A DNA stretch of 64,000 nt from Nocardioides ganghwensis (GTDB taxonomy: Bacteria > Actinomycetota > Actinomycetes > Propionibacteriales > Nocardioidaceae). The notes under the pieces were generated by a model. That model was not told the origin of the DNA. It ran no database searches and saw nothing but the letters and a program-made list of their open reading frames with translations. Location of the stretch: positions 1-64,000 of the forward strand of contig NZ_JACXYX010000003.1 of NCBI RefSeq assembly GCF_014779655.1, in the 5' to 3' direction. Both the position numbers and the translations under genes were made by a program. Positions 15,651 to 23,897 of the stretch are shown here, piece after piece (within the stretch, counting starts at the first letter, position 1; each line of letters starts with the position of its first letter).

Positions 15651-17038
15651 GCGACCAGCCAGCCCGACCCGGCCACCAGCGCCTCGCCGTCCTCGCCGTC
15701 CTGGCGTCGCTGACGCTCGGCGGCTGCGCCGTCGGTACGTCCGACCGGGACACCGGCTCCACGACCGGCGTCGCGGCCGCAGCCCGCGACGTCGCCGACG
15801 GCGCGGGAGTGTGGGACGCGAGCGAGGTGCACGAGATCTCCGTCGAGGTCGACGAGGACGCGGTCGCGGCGATGATCGACACGTACCAGGAGACGGACGA
15901 GAAGGAGTGGCTCGAGGCCACCGTCACCATCGACGGGAAGACCTTCGAACGCGCCGGCATCCGGCTCAAGGGCAACTCCTCGCTGCGCGGCGTCGACGAC
16001 GGCGCCGACCCGACCGACCTGCCGTGGCTGGTCCGGCTCGACAAGTTCGTCGACGAGCAGTCGATCGACGGCTGGAGCGAGCTCGTCGTGCGCTCCAACA
16101 GCACCGAGACCGCGCTCAACGAGGCGCTCGCGCTGGACCTGCTCGCCGAGGCCGGGCTGGCCAGCGAGCACGCCGTCGCGTCGTCCTTCAGCGTCAACGG
16201 CACCGACGCCCGGCTGCGGCTCGTCGTGCAGAACCTCGACGAGGAGTGGGAGGCCGAGAACTTCTCGACCGACGGGCTGCTCTACAAGGCCGAGGCGGGC
16301 GGCGACTGGTCGTGGCGCGGCGACGACCCCGAGGCGTACGTCGACGTCTTCGACCAGGAGACCGGTGACGACGACCTGACGCCGCTGATCGACTTCCTCG
16401 ACTTCATCAACAACAGCAGCGACGAGGACTTCGCCGCCGAGCTGCCCGAGCGGCTCGACGTGGAGTCCTTCGCCCGCTACCTCGCCTTCGAGGAGGTGGT
16501 CGACAACTTCGACGACATCGACGGCCCGGGCAACAACTCCTACCTCCGCTGGGACGCCGAGACCGGTGGCTTCACGGTCGTGGCGTGGGACCACAACCTC
16601 GCCTTCGGCGCGGGGCCGGGTGGCGGTGGGTTCCCCGGCGGCTTCCCGGGCGGGGACGGCGAGCGGCCCGAGGGCATGCCGGAGGGGATGCCGACCGAGA
16701 TGCCGGAGGGGATGCCGGAGGGGATGCCGGAGGGGATGCCGACCGAGATGCCGGAGGGCGAGCGGCCCGACTTCGGGGAGGGCGGACCCGGGGGTGGCAT
16801 GGGCGGACCGGGTGGGCGTACGAACGTGCTTGTCGAGCGCTTCACCGCGGTCGAGGAGTGGGCCGACCTCGTCGAGGAGGCGAAGGCCGACCTCACTGAG
16901 GAGCTCTACGCCAGCGGGTACGCCGAGGACGTCCTCGGCCGGTGGGTGGAGGTGCTGACCGAGCAGGCCGGTGCCCTCGTCGACGCCGACGTCGTGCAGG
17001 AGGAGGCCGACGCGATCCGGGAGGTCATCGCTGGTTGA
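15647..17038 (+). CDS. CotH-family lipoprotein (secreted protein-kinase-like)
   Basis: 463 aa. The signal sequence ends in a lipobox (LTLGGC, Cys27), so the protein should be lipid-anchored outside the membrane. CotH features follow: EISVEVDEDAVAAM, an AGIRLKGNSSLRG segment, a NSTETALNEALALDLL helix and VVAWDHNLAFG near residue 320. Bacillus CotH is an atypical kinase that phosphorylates spore-coat proteins. A Gly-rich and Met-Pro-rich insertion (about residues 325-390), including seven four-residue EGMP/TEMP units, interrupts the C-terminal part. The last codons and the stop lie inside an intergenic hairpin repeat (17028-17079). The start overlaps the VTC stop (ATGA). Confidence 0.82.
   Translation: MSDQPARPGHQRLAVLAVLASLTLGGCAVGTSDRDTGSTTGVAAAARDVADGAGVWDASEVHEISVEVDEDAVAAMIDTYQETDEKEWLEATVTIDGKTFERAGIRLKGNSSLRGVDDGADPTDLPWLVRLDKFVDEQSIDGWSELVVRSNSTETALNEALALDLLAEAGLASEHAVASSFSVNGTDARLRLVVQNLDEEWEAENFSTDGLLYKAEAGGDWSWRGDDPEAYVDVFDQETGDDDLTPLIDFLDFINNSSDEDFAAELPERLDVESFARYLAFEEVVDNFDDIDGPGNNSYLRWDAETGGFTVVAWDHNLAFGAGPGGGGFPGGFPGGDGERPEGMPEGMPTEMPEGMPEGMPEGMPTEMPEGERPDFGEGGPGGGMGGPGGRTNVLVERFTAVEEWADLVEEAKADLTEELYASGYAEDVLGRWVEVLTEQAGALVDADVVQEEADAIREVIAG
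16670..16753 (+). repeat. seven 12-bp units coding EGMP/TEMP
   Basis: Seven in-frame 12-base units, five GAGGGSATGCCG and two ACCGAGATGCCG, in the order E-E-T-E-E-E-T. Being a multiple of three, unit gain or loss would not shift the frame. Codon-level identity suggests slippage-driven growth. Confidence 0.85.
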
Positions 17039-17079
17039 GGTGGTCTCGAGGCTCGCTGCGCTCGCACCTCGACCAGCGA
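17028..17079. repeat. intergenic hairpin repeat overlapping the CotH stop
   Basis: Arms TCGCTGGTTGAGGT (17028-17041) and ACCTCGACCAGCGA (17066-17079) pair at 13 of 14 positions. The loop contains the GCTCGCTGCGCTCGC core. The CotH stop codon TGA (17036-17038) lies in the left arm. A partial second right arm follows at about 17093-17107. The same CTGGTTGAG and GCAGCGAGC words recur at 63810-63900, so this is a dispersed family. Confidence 0.75.
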
Positions 17080-17112
17080 CGGGGGCCCGCTCGCACCTCG
17101 ACCAGCGAGGAG

Positions 17113-17829
17113 TCAGGCGGAGGCAGCGGAGAGCGGGAACTCCTTCATCGCGTGGTCGGCGATCTTCTTCATCATGAAGCCGTCGATCCCGCCACCGACG
17201 ATCCCGCCCGCGAGGGGGACGCCGCGGCCGAGCCGGGAGAGCAGCTTCTCGCTGACCCCGCGCATCAGCCGGAAGCCGACGGCCTTGTTGACCATCATCA
17301 GCGCCGCGGGCGGCAGGCCCCGGAGTGCGTACGAGGTCGCCGCGCTGCCCGCCGACGTCATGCCGGCCTTCTTGAGCACCTCGTCGGCGTCGGAGCCGAC
17401 GAGCGTCAGCAGGATGGCGGACCGTACGCGCGGCTCGTCCACGTCGTAGCCGCGCAGGACGGCGATGCCGCCGACCATCCGGACGGCCTGGAGGTAGAAC
17501 TCCGCGACGTTGACCGGCAGCGACACCGGCATGGTGATGAACCCGCCGAGCCCGGTGACGAACCCGCCGACGCCGCCGGTGAGGGTGCTGCGGCGGGCCA
17601 GGGCGGCGATCGCCTTCTCGCGGTCACCGCCGGCCTTGCGCAGCGCCTCGTCCGCGCCCCCCCGCACCGGGCTCAGCGGTCCGCGCCCGTCGAGGCCGAC
17701 GTCGAGGAGCATGTCGACCAGCCGGTCGATCGCCCCCGGGTCGGGCCGCGGGTCCTCGGCGGCCTCGAGGGCGGACTTGGTCGTGGCGGCCTCAGAGCGG
17801 CCGGAGGTGATGAGGTCCTTGAGTCCCAT
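17113..17829 (-). CDS. EcsC-family protein
   Basis: 238 aa. The TGGVGGFVTGLGGFITMPVSLPVNVAEFYLQ segment and the late PLAGGIVGGGIDGFMMKKIADHA helix are characteristic of the EcsC domain. EcsC sits beside an ABC transporter in Bacillus but its own function is unknown. The long glycine-rich hydrophobic stretch suggests peripheral or monotopic membrane association. There is no transporter next door, so this is a stand-alone member. It is divergent from the secreted hydrolase, with a palindromic element between the two starts. Confidence 0.8.
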   Translation of the reverse strand: MGLKDLITSGRSEAATTKSALEAAEDPRPDPGAIDRLVDMLLDVGLDGRGPLSPVRGGADEALRKAGGDREKAIAALARRSTLTGGVGGFVTGLGGFITMPVSLPVNVAEFYLQAVRMVGGIAVLRGYDVDEPRVRSAILLTLVGSDADEVLKKAGMTSAGSAATSYALRGLPPAALMMVNKAVGFRLMRGVSEKLLSRLGRGVPLAGGIVGGGIDGFMMKKIADHAMKEFPLSAASA

Positions 17830-17850
17830 GCGACAAACACTACGAACACA

Positions 17851-17874
17851 AGGGTGAGACGCACGTCACACCCT
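17851..17874. promoter_or_regulatory. candidate operator between EcsC and hydrolase genes
   Basis: Imperfect inverted repeat AGGGTGAGAC (17851-17860), 4-base spacer, GTCACACCCT (17865-17874), matching at 9 of 10 positions. It lies in the 103-base divergent intergenic region, 22 bases from the EcsC start, so a dimeric regulator could control both directions. No regulator is assigned. Confidence 0.4.
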
Positions 17875-17932
17875 CCTAGCGTCGGGGCATCCGGGCGCAC
17901 TCGGTCGCCCGAACCCCCACCGGAGGCTCGTC

Positions 17933-19345
17933 ATGACCCACCGCCCTCGTCTCTCCCGCACCGTCGTCGCGGCCGGCGCCGCCGTACTGGCCGGTGCGCT
18001 GCTCGCGCCCGTGTCCGCCGCGGCCGACACGACCCCCGAGCCCGCGGCCTGCCCGGCCGGGGTCGCCGACGTCGCCGACTGCTGGACCGGCCAGGACGCC
18101 AACGGCGCGTACTACGCCATCGCCGTCCCGCACGACTGGAACGGCGACCTCGTGGTCCACGCGCACGGCGGCCCCGACCTCGCCGCCGCCTCAGACCCCG
18201 AGCGCAGCGTCGAGGACCTGGACCGCTGGGCCGTGATGGCCCGCGAGGGCTATGCCTGGGTGGGCTCGGCCTACCGCCGCGGCGGCTACGGCACCCGCAT
18301 GGCGGTCGCCGACACCGAGAGCGCCCGTGAGGTCTTCGTCGAGGCGTTCGGCGTGCCCGGTCGGACGTACGCCCACGGGCAGTCGTGGGGCGGGGACGTC
18401 GCCGCCAAGCTGGTCGAGGTGCACCCGACGACGTACGACGGGGTGCTGCTCACCAACGGCGTGCTCGCGGGTGCCTCCCGCGGCTACGACTACCGCGTCG
18501 ACCTGCGGGTCGTCTACCAGTACTACTGCGGCAACCACCCCCGTCCGACCGAGCCGCAGTACCCCCTCTGGATGGGCCTGCGGAAGGACTCCACGATGAC
18601 CTCGGCCGGCCTGCGCTCGCGCCTGCAGGAGTGCACCGGCTACCAGTCCGCGCCCGCCGACCGTACGGCGCTCCAGCAGCGCAACCTCGACGACATCCTC
18701 GCCGTGACCAAGGTGCCCGAGCGCACCCTCGAGTCGCACCTGCGCTTCGCGACCTTCACCTTCCGCGACATCGTGCACAACCGGCTCGACGGCCGGAACC
18801 CGTTCAGCAACGAGGGCGTGACCTACTCCGGCAGCCACGACGACGAGGCGCTGAACGAGGGCGTCGAGCGCTTCTCCGCCGACCCGTCCGCCACGCGCGA
18901 CCTCACCTGGGACAGCGACCTCACCGGCGCCGTACGCATCCCGACCGTGACGCTCCACGCGATCGCCGACCCGACCGCCTTCGTCGAGCACGAGTCGGCC
19001 TACCGGGCGACCCGCGAGGGGTCCGGCACGGCCGACGACCTCGTGCAGGTCTTCACCACCGAGGCCGAGCACAGCTCACTGAGCGACAGCGGGTACGCCG
19101 CGGCGATGGACGCCCTCGCCACGTGGACCGAGACCGGTGCGAGGCCGACCCCGGCGGGCGTCGCGGCGTCCTGCCCGGGCTTCGACGCGACGTACGGCAC
19201 CGGCTGCTTCGTCGACCCGGCCTTCACCCCCGCGCCGTACGCGGACCGGGTCGAGCCGCGACCGGGCGGGCACCGCTGGCCCACGATGACGGCGGCGCAG
19301 GAGCGGGCCTGGGCTCGCATCCCCGGCATCGGGATCGAGCCGTGA
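17933..19345 (+). CDS. secreted alpha/beta-hydrolase
   Basis: 470 aa. A signal peptide (basic MTHRPRLSR, hydrophobic to about residue 30, AxA near 29-31) predicts export. HAHGGPD (about residues 76-82) is an oxyanion-type loop and HGQSWGGD carries the nucleophile Ser151. LHAIADPTAF (Asp) and TEAEHSS (His) are the likely triad partners. Cysteine pairs in the mature region fit an extracellular enzyme. The substrate is unknown; relatives include esterases and peptidases. GGAGG precedes the start by about 7 bases. The sensor kinase gene begins 44 bases downstream. Confidence 0.75.
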   Translation: MTHRPRLSRTVVAAGAAVLAGALLAPVSAAADTTPEPAACPAGVADVADCWTGQDANGAYYAIAVPHDWNGDLVVHAHGGPDLAAASDPERSVEDLDRWAVMAREGYAWVGSAYRRGGYGTRMAVADTESAREVFVEAFGVPGRTYAHGQSWGGDVAAKLVEVHPTTYDGVLLTNGVLAGASRGYDYRVDLRVVYQYYCGNHPRPTEPQYPLWMGLRKDSTMTSAGLRSRLQECTGYQSAPADRTALQQRNLDDILAVTKVPERTLESHLRFATFTFRDIVHNRLDGRNPFSNEGVTYSGSHDDEALNEGVERFSADPSATRDLTWDSDLTGAVRIPTVTLHAIADPTAFVEHESAYRATREGSGTADDLVQVFTTEAEHSSLSDSGYAAAMDALATWTETGARPTPAGVAASCPGFDATYGTGCFVDPAFTPAPYADRVEPRPGGHRWPTMTAAQERAWARIPGIGIEP

Positions 19346-19389
19346 CCCGTGGCTGATCGCGTGAGCGCCGTCACGGCTGGACCTACGAT

Positions 19390-21030
19390 GTGCCGGTGCT
19401 GACGCGTCCCCGCCGCCGCGAGCAGTCAGTGGCGCGCCAGGTGCTGGTGCTGCAGCTCATCGCAGTGCTGGTCCTGGTGGTCACGGCGCTCGCCCTCGCG
19501 ACGTACGACGCACGTACCGACATCCGGGCCAGCGCCCGGGACGAGGCGGTGTCGGTCGCGAGGGCCGTGGCGCGCGCGCCGGTCGTGCACGAGGCCATCG
19601 ACACCGGCGACCCGACGTCGCTCCTCCAGCCCTTCGCGGAGTCGGTGCGCGTCGACACGGGCGTCGACTTCGTCGTGATCATGGACCGCGACCGCACCCG
19701 CTGGTCGCACCCCAGCGTCGAGCAGCTGGGCAAGAAGTTCATCGGCAACCTCGGCGGTGCGCTCGAGGGAGAGGTCTACACCGAGGAGTACGTCGGCACC
19801 CTCGGACCGTCGATCCGCGCGATCGTGCCGGTGTTCGCGACCGGAGCCCCCGGAGCCACTGGAGCCACCGGCGCCACCGGCAGCAATGCCGCCGCGCCGG
19901 TGGTCGCGCTGGTCGCGGTGGGCATCACCCTCACCCAGCTCGACGACCTGCTGGTCGACGAGTTCTGGGACATCGTCGTCGCCGCACTGGCCGTGCTGCT
20001 CGTGGGCATCGTGGGCGCCGGGCTGATCGCCCAGCGGCTGCGGCGCCAGACCCACGGCATGGGCGAGCGTGAGATCACCCGGATGTACGAGTACTACAAC
20101 GCCGTCCTGCACGCGGTCCGCGAGGGGCTGCTGCTCATCGACCTCGAGGGGCGGGTGCAGCTGGTCAACGACGAGGCGCGCCGGCTGCTGAGCCTGCCCG
20201 ACGACGTCGTCGGTCGCTCCCTCGACGACCTCGGCCTCCCGCCCGCCCTGGTCCAGGCGGCCTCGGGGGAGCGCGGCGCCGACGAGGTCTACGTCACCGG
20301 CGACCACGTCCTCGTCGCCAGCTCGAGCGCCGCCTTCTGGGACGGCAAGGAGGTCGGCGCCGTCGTCACGCTGCGCGACCACACCGAGCTGCAGGCCGTG
20401 ACCGGCGAGCTCGACACCGTACGGGGGCTCACCGAGTCGCTGCGCGCGCAGACCCACGAGGCGGCCAACCGCCTGCACACCGTGGTGTCCCTCATCGAGA
20501 TGGGCCGCCCCGACGACGCCGTCGACTTCGTCACCGACGAGCTCAAGGTCGCCCAGATGCTCACCGACCGGGTCGTCGGCGCGGTGGGCGACCCCGTCGT
20601 CGCCGCCCTGCTGCTCGGCAAGTCCGCAGAGGCCGCCGAGCGCGGCATCTCGCTCACCGTCACCGGCGAGCTGCCCGCCTCCTTCGACGTCGGCTCGCCC
20701 CGCGACCTCGTCACCGTGCTGGGCAACCTCGTCGACAACGCCATCGACGCGGTCGCCGGGAGCGCCGAGAAGCGGATCGTGGTGCACCTCGAGGGCTCGC
20801 CGACCCACGCTCGGCTGGTCGTCGGGGACAGCGGTCCGGGCCTGACGCCCGAGGAGGCCGCCCACGCGCTGGAGCGCGGGTGGACGACCAAGGCCGACGC
20901 CGGCGACCTGCACGGCGTGGGCCTGGCCCTCGTCTCGCAGGTGGCTCGCCGCCTCGGCGGCGGGGTCACCATCGGCAGGTCGGACCTCGGCGGCGCCGAG
21001 CTCGTCGTGGTGCTGGGGGAGCAGCCGTGA
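19390..21030 (+). CDS. CitA/DcuS-family sensor histidine kinase
   Basis: 546 aa. TM1 (about 17-38) and TM2 (about 195-215) enclose an extracellular PAS-like (sCache) domain with VDFVVIMDRDRTRWSHP, the carboxylate-sensor signature. A cytoplasmic PAS domain spans about 235-340, the phosphoacceptor is His356 in RAQTHEAANRLH, and the ATPase domain has NLVDNAIDA, VGDSGPGL and HGVGLALV. Such kinases sense citrate or C4-dicarboxylates. A collagen-like stretch GAPGATGATGATG (about 152-164) sits in the extracellular domain close to TM2, which is odd for the family. The GTG at 19390 is used. The stop overlaps the response-regulator start (GTGA). It is convergent with tctCBA, a likely target. Confidence 0.87.
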   Translation: MPVLTRPRRREQSVARQVLVLQLIAVLVLVVTALALATYDARTDIRASARDEAVSVARAVARAPVVHEAIDTGDPTSLLQPFAESVRVDTGVDFVVIMDRDRTRWSHPSVEQLGKKFIGNLGGALEGEVYTEEYVGTLGPSIRAIVPVFATGAPGATGATGATGSNAAAPVVALVAVGITLTQLDDLLVDEFWDIVVAALAVLLVGIVGAGLIAQRLRRQTHGMGEREITRMYEYYNAVLHAVREGLLLIDLEGRVQLVNDEARRLLSLPDDVVGRSLDDLGLPPALVQAASGERGADEVYVTGDHVLVASSSAAFWDGKEVGAVVTLRDHTELQAVTGELDTVRGLTESLRAQTHEAANRLHTVVSLIEMGRPDDAVDFVTDELKVAQMLTDRVVGAVGDPVVAALLLGKSAEAAERGISLTVTGELPASFDVGSPRDLVTVLGNLVDNAIDAVAGSAEKRIVVHLEGSPTHARLVVGDSGPGLTPEEAAHALERGWTTKADAGDLHGVGLALVSQVARRLGGGVTIGRSDLGGAELVVVLGEQP

Positions 21031-21755
21031 CCGACTCAGTGAGCAACGTCCGGGTCCTCGTCGTCGAGGACGAGCCGCTCGTCGCCGAGGCGCACGCGGC
21101 GTACACCAGCCGCGTCGCGGGCTTCGAGGTCGTCGGTGTCGCGCACTCCGCGACCGAGGCCGCGCGCATGCTGGGCGAGCGCGAGGTCGACCTCGTCCTG
21201 CTCGACATGTACCTCCCCGACGGCCACGGCCTCGGCCTGCTGCGCAACCTGCGGGCCGGCGGGGCGCTCGTCGACGTGATCGCGGTGACCTCGGCCCGCG
21301 ACGCCGAGATGGTGCGCCGGGCCGTCGCGCACGGCGTCATCCTCTACCTCATCAAGCCGTTCACGTTCCCGATGTTCCGCGCCAAGCTCGAGCAGTACGC
21401 CGACTACCGCCGCCAGCTCGGCGCCGCGCCCGACGAGGTGGTGCAGGACGAGGTGGACCGGATGCTCGGCTCGCTGCGGGTGGCGACCTCCGACGGGGCG
21501 CTGCCCAAGGGGCTGACCGCCGAGCGGCTGCACGAGGCGATCGACCACCTGCGTACGCCGCCCGGGGTGCTGTCCGCGCGTGAGCTCGCGGAGAAGCTCG
21601 ACAGCTCGCGGGTCACGGCCCGGCGCTACCTCGAGCACCTCGCCGACGTCGGGCTGGTGACGCGGTCGCTGCGCTACGGCGGCAGCGGGCGGCCGGAGGT
21701 GGAGTACCGCTGGCAGCAGGCCAGCCCCGGCCGTACGCCCTCGAGCGGTGCGTGA
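21027..21755 (+). CDS. CitB/DcuR-family response regulator
   Basis: 242 aa. The receiver domain has Glu/Asp near residues 14-15 (VVEDEP), phosphoacceptor Asp60 (LVLLDMYLPD) and the conserved Lys in LIKPF. The C-terminal winged-helix region (PPGVLSARELAEKLDSSRVTARRYLEHL) matches the CitB-type output domain. The GTG at 21027 overlaps the kinase stop, so the two form one translational unit. By family knowledge it should activate carboxylate uptake or use; the neighbouring tct operon, reading toward it, is the obvious candidate. Confidence 0.87.
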   Translation: MTDSVSNVRVLVVEDEPLVAEAHAAYTSRVAGFEVVGVAHSATEAARMLGEREVDLVLLDMYLPDGHGLGLLRNLRAGGALVDVIAVTSARDAEMVRRAVAHGVILYLIKPFTFPMFRAKLEQYADYRRQLGAAPDEVVQDEVDRMLGSLRVATSDGALPKGLTAERLHEAIDHLRTPPGVLSARELAEKLDSSRVTARRYLEHLADVGLVTRSLRYGGSGRPEVEYRWQQASPGRTPSSGA

Positions 21756-21886
21756 GGCAGGTTCTCACTCGCGTTCAGAACCTGTCACTCACCGCCCACC
21801 GGCGCGGCGTACGGCGACACGCACGAGGGCGGTGCGCCAGCCACCTTCCCGACGTAGGGGATGTGGCTGACGCACCGCCCCGCGGC

Positions 21887-23386
21887 TCAGTCGTCCTCGC
21901 CCTGGAAGACGACCTCGCGCTTCTTGCGTACGGACGGCAGCACCGCGACCACGATGATGATCGCCGCCAGCAGCAGCAGCGACGCCGAGATCGGCCGGGT
22001 CACGAAGACCGACGGGTCGCCCCGGCTGATGATCATCGCGCGGCGCAGGTTCTCCTCGAGCAGCGGCCCGAGCACGAAGCCGAGCAGCAGCGGCGCGGCC
22101 TCGCAGCCCCACCGGATGAGGAAGTAGCCCAGCAGACCGGCCCCGGCGATCGCGAACACGTCCCACGCGTTGAGCCCGATCGAGTAGCAGCCGATCGACG
22201 CGAACGCGATGATCGCCGGGAACAGCACGTTGTAGGGGACGGTCAGCATCCGCACCCAGATGCCGATGAGCGGGAGGTTGAGCAGCACCAGCAGCAGGTT
22301 GCCGACCCACATCGAGGCGATCAGGCCCCAGACCAGCTCGGGCTCCTGCTCGATCACCTGCGGTCCGGGCACGATGCCCTGGATGATGAAGGCGCCGACG
22401 AGCAGCGCCATCACCGGGTGGGTCGGCAGGCCGAGCGAGAGCAGCGGGATGAACGACGTCTGCGCGGCCGCGTTGTTGGCCGACTCGGGCGCCGCGACGC
22501 CCTCGATGACACCGGTGCCGAACTTCTTCGGCTCCTTCGACAGCCGCTTCTCCAGCGAGTACGACGTGAAGCTCGCCAGGACGTGCCCGCCGCCCGGCAG
22601 CACGCCGAGCGCGGAGCCCAGCACGGTCCCGCGCAGCACCGGCATGCGGATGCGGCGGAAGTCGTCCCGGGTGAGCCACAGGCCCTGCACCTTGCGGGTC
22701 ACCAGCTCGGAGGACTGCTTCGACTCGAGGTTGCGGAGGATCTCCGCGAGGCCGAACAGGCCGACCGCGAGCGAGACGAAGTCCAGGCCGCCGTAGAGCT
22801 CGCGCACGCCGAAGGTGAAGCGCGGGACGCCGGTGAACTGGTCCTGTCCGATCGTGCCGAGCAGCAGGCCCAGCACGATCATCGCCAACGCCTTCACCGT
22901 CGACCCGCTGGCCAGCGCGATGGAGGCGATCAGGCCGAGCACGACGATCGAGAAGAAGTCAGCCGGACCGAACTTGAGCGCCAGCTGTGCCAGGGGCGGC
23001 GCGAACATGGCGAGGACGACGGTGGCGACCGTGCCGGCGAAGAACGAGCCGAGGGCGGCCGTCGCGAGCGCGGGACCGGCCCGCCCCTGTTTGGCCATCT
23101 GGTGTCCGTCGAGCGCCGTCACCACCGAGGAGGACTCCCCGGGCAGGTTGAGCAGGATCGCTGTCGTGGACCCGCCGTACTGCGCGCCGTAGTAGATGCC
23201 GGCGAGCATGATGAGCGAGGCGACCGGGTCGAACTCGAAGGTGATCGGCAGCAGCAGGGCCACCGTCGCCGTCGGGCCGATGCCCGGCAGCACGCCGACC
23301 GCGGTGCCGAGGGTGACGCCGAGGAGGCAGATCAGGATGTTGCTGGGCTGGAGGGCGGTCTCCAGGCCGAGGAGGATGCCGTCCAC
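21887..23386 (-). CDS. tctA: tripartite tricarboxylate transporter large permease (TctA)
   Basis: 499 aa with about 11-12 TM helices. TctA hallmarks are visible: an N-terminal GTAVGVLPGIGPTATVALLLP repeat and its internal counterpart LGVLPGGGHVLASF, plus YGGSTTAILLNLPGE. It forms the transport channel for tricarboxylates or other carboxylates with TctB and the TctC binding protein. A GTG start at 23386, one base after the tctB stop, implies coupling. The gene order tctC-tctB-tctA is the usual one. Confidence 0.9.
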   Translation of the reverse strand: MDGILLGLETALQPSNILICLLGVTLGTAVGVLPGIGPTATVALLLPITFEFDPVASLIMLAGIYYGAQYGGSTTAILLNLPGESSSVVTALDGHQMAKQGRAGPALATAALGSFFAGTVATVVLAMFAPPLAQLALKFGPADFFSIVVLGLIASIALASGSTVKALAMIVLGLLLGTIGQDQFTGVPRFTFGVRELYGGLDFVSLAVGLFGLAEILRNLESKQSSELVTRKVQGLWLTRDDFRRIRMPVLRGTVLGSALGVLPGGGHVLASFTSYSLEKRLSKEPKKFGTGVIEGVAAPESANNAAAQTSFIPLLSLGLPTHPVMALLVGAFIIQGIVPGPQVIEQEPELVWGLIASMWVGNLLLVLLNLPLIGIWVRMLTVPYNVLFPAIIAFASIGCYSIGLNAWDVFAIAGAGLLGYFLIRWGCEAAPLLLGFVLGPLLEENLRRAMIISRGDPSVFVTRPISASLLLLAAIIIVVAVLPSVRKKREVVFQGEDD

Positions 23387-23387
23387 G

Positions 23388-23897
23388 TCAGCCTCCCAGC
23401 CAGTCGCCGAACAGCGGCAGCTTGAGCTGGAGCAGCGCGACGAAGACGACGAGGCACAGGGCGGTGATGCCCGCCGCGGTCAACGCCGCGCGCAGAGGCT
23501 TGACCTCGGGCGCGGCGAGGGCCGCCAGGAACGTCGTGACCAGCAGGGTGGGCCCCAGGCCCAGGCCCCCGACCGTGAAGCCGAAGAAGAGGATCGCCGC
23601 CACGAGGAGACCGGCCCGGCGCCAGGGCACCGGCGGACGTACGACGTCGCGGATCGCGGGATCTCCTCCCCGGAACGCCATCACGACGACCAGCAGGCCG
23701 AGCACGGTGAGGGTGCCGCCGAGCGCGATCGGGACGTAGCCCGACCCCATCCGCAGGGCGGAGCCGACGTCGTACTGCGCGCCCCCGATCGCGAACGCCA
23801 GCCCGAGGACGATGAAGGCGGCGCCCGCGAACAGGTCCGGCCGGAAGGGGGCCGGACGCGTCCCCGCGTCCGGCCCCTCGCCCGTGTGCGTGCTCAT
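23388..23897 (-). CDS. tctB: tripartite tricarboxylate transporter small permease (TctB)
   Basis: 169 aa with four TM helices, the standard TctB size. FAGAAFIVLGLAFAIGG and the LGGTLTVLGLLVVVMAF and ALTAAGITALCLVVFVALL segments fit the family; LQLKLPLFGDWLGG is a typical tail. Its ATG (23897) overlaps the tctC stop by 4 bases. Confidence 0.85.
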   Translation of the reverse strand: MSTHTGEGPDAGTRPAPFRPDLFAGAAFIVLGLAFAIGGAQYDVGSALRMGSGYVPIALGGTLTVLGLLVVVMAFRGGDPAIRDVVRPPVPWRRAGLLVAAILFFGFTVGGLGLGPTLLVTTFLAALAAPEVKPLRAALTAAGITALCLVVFVALLQLKLPLFGDWLGG

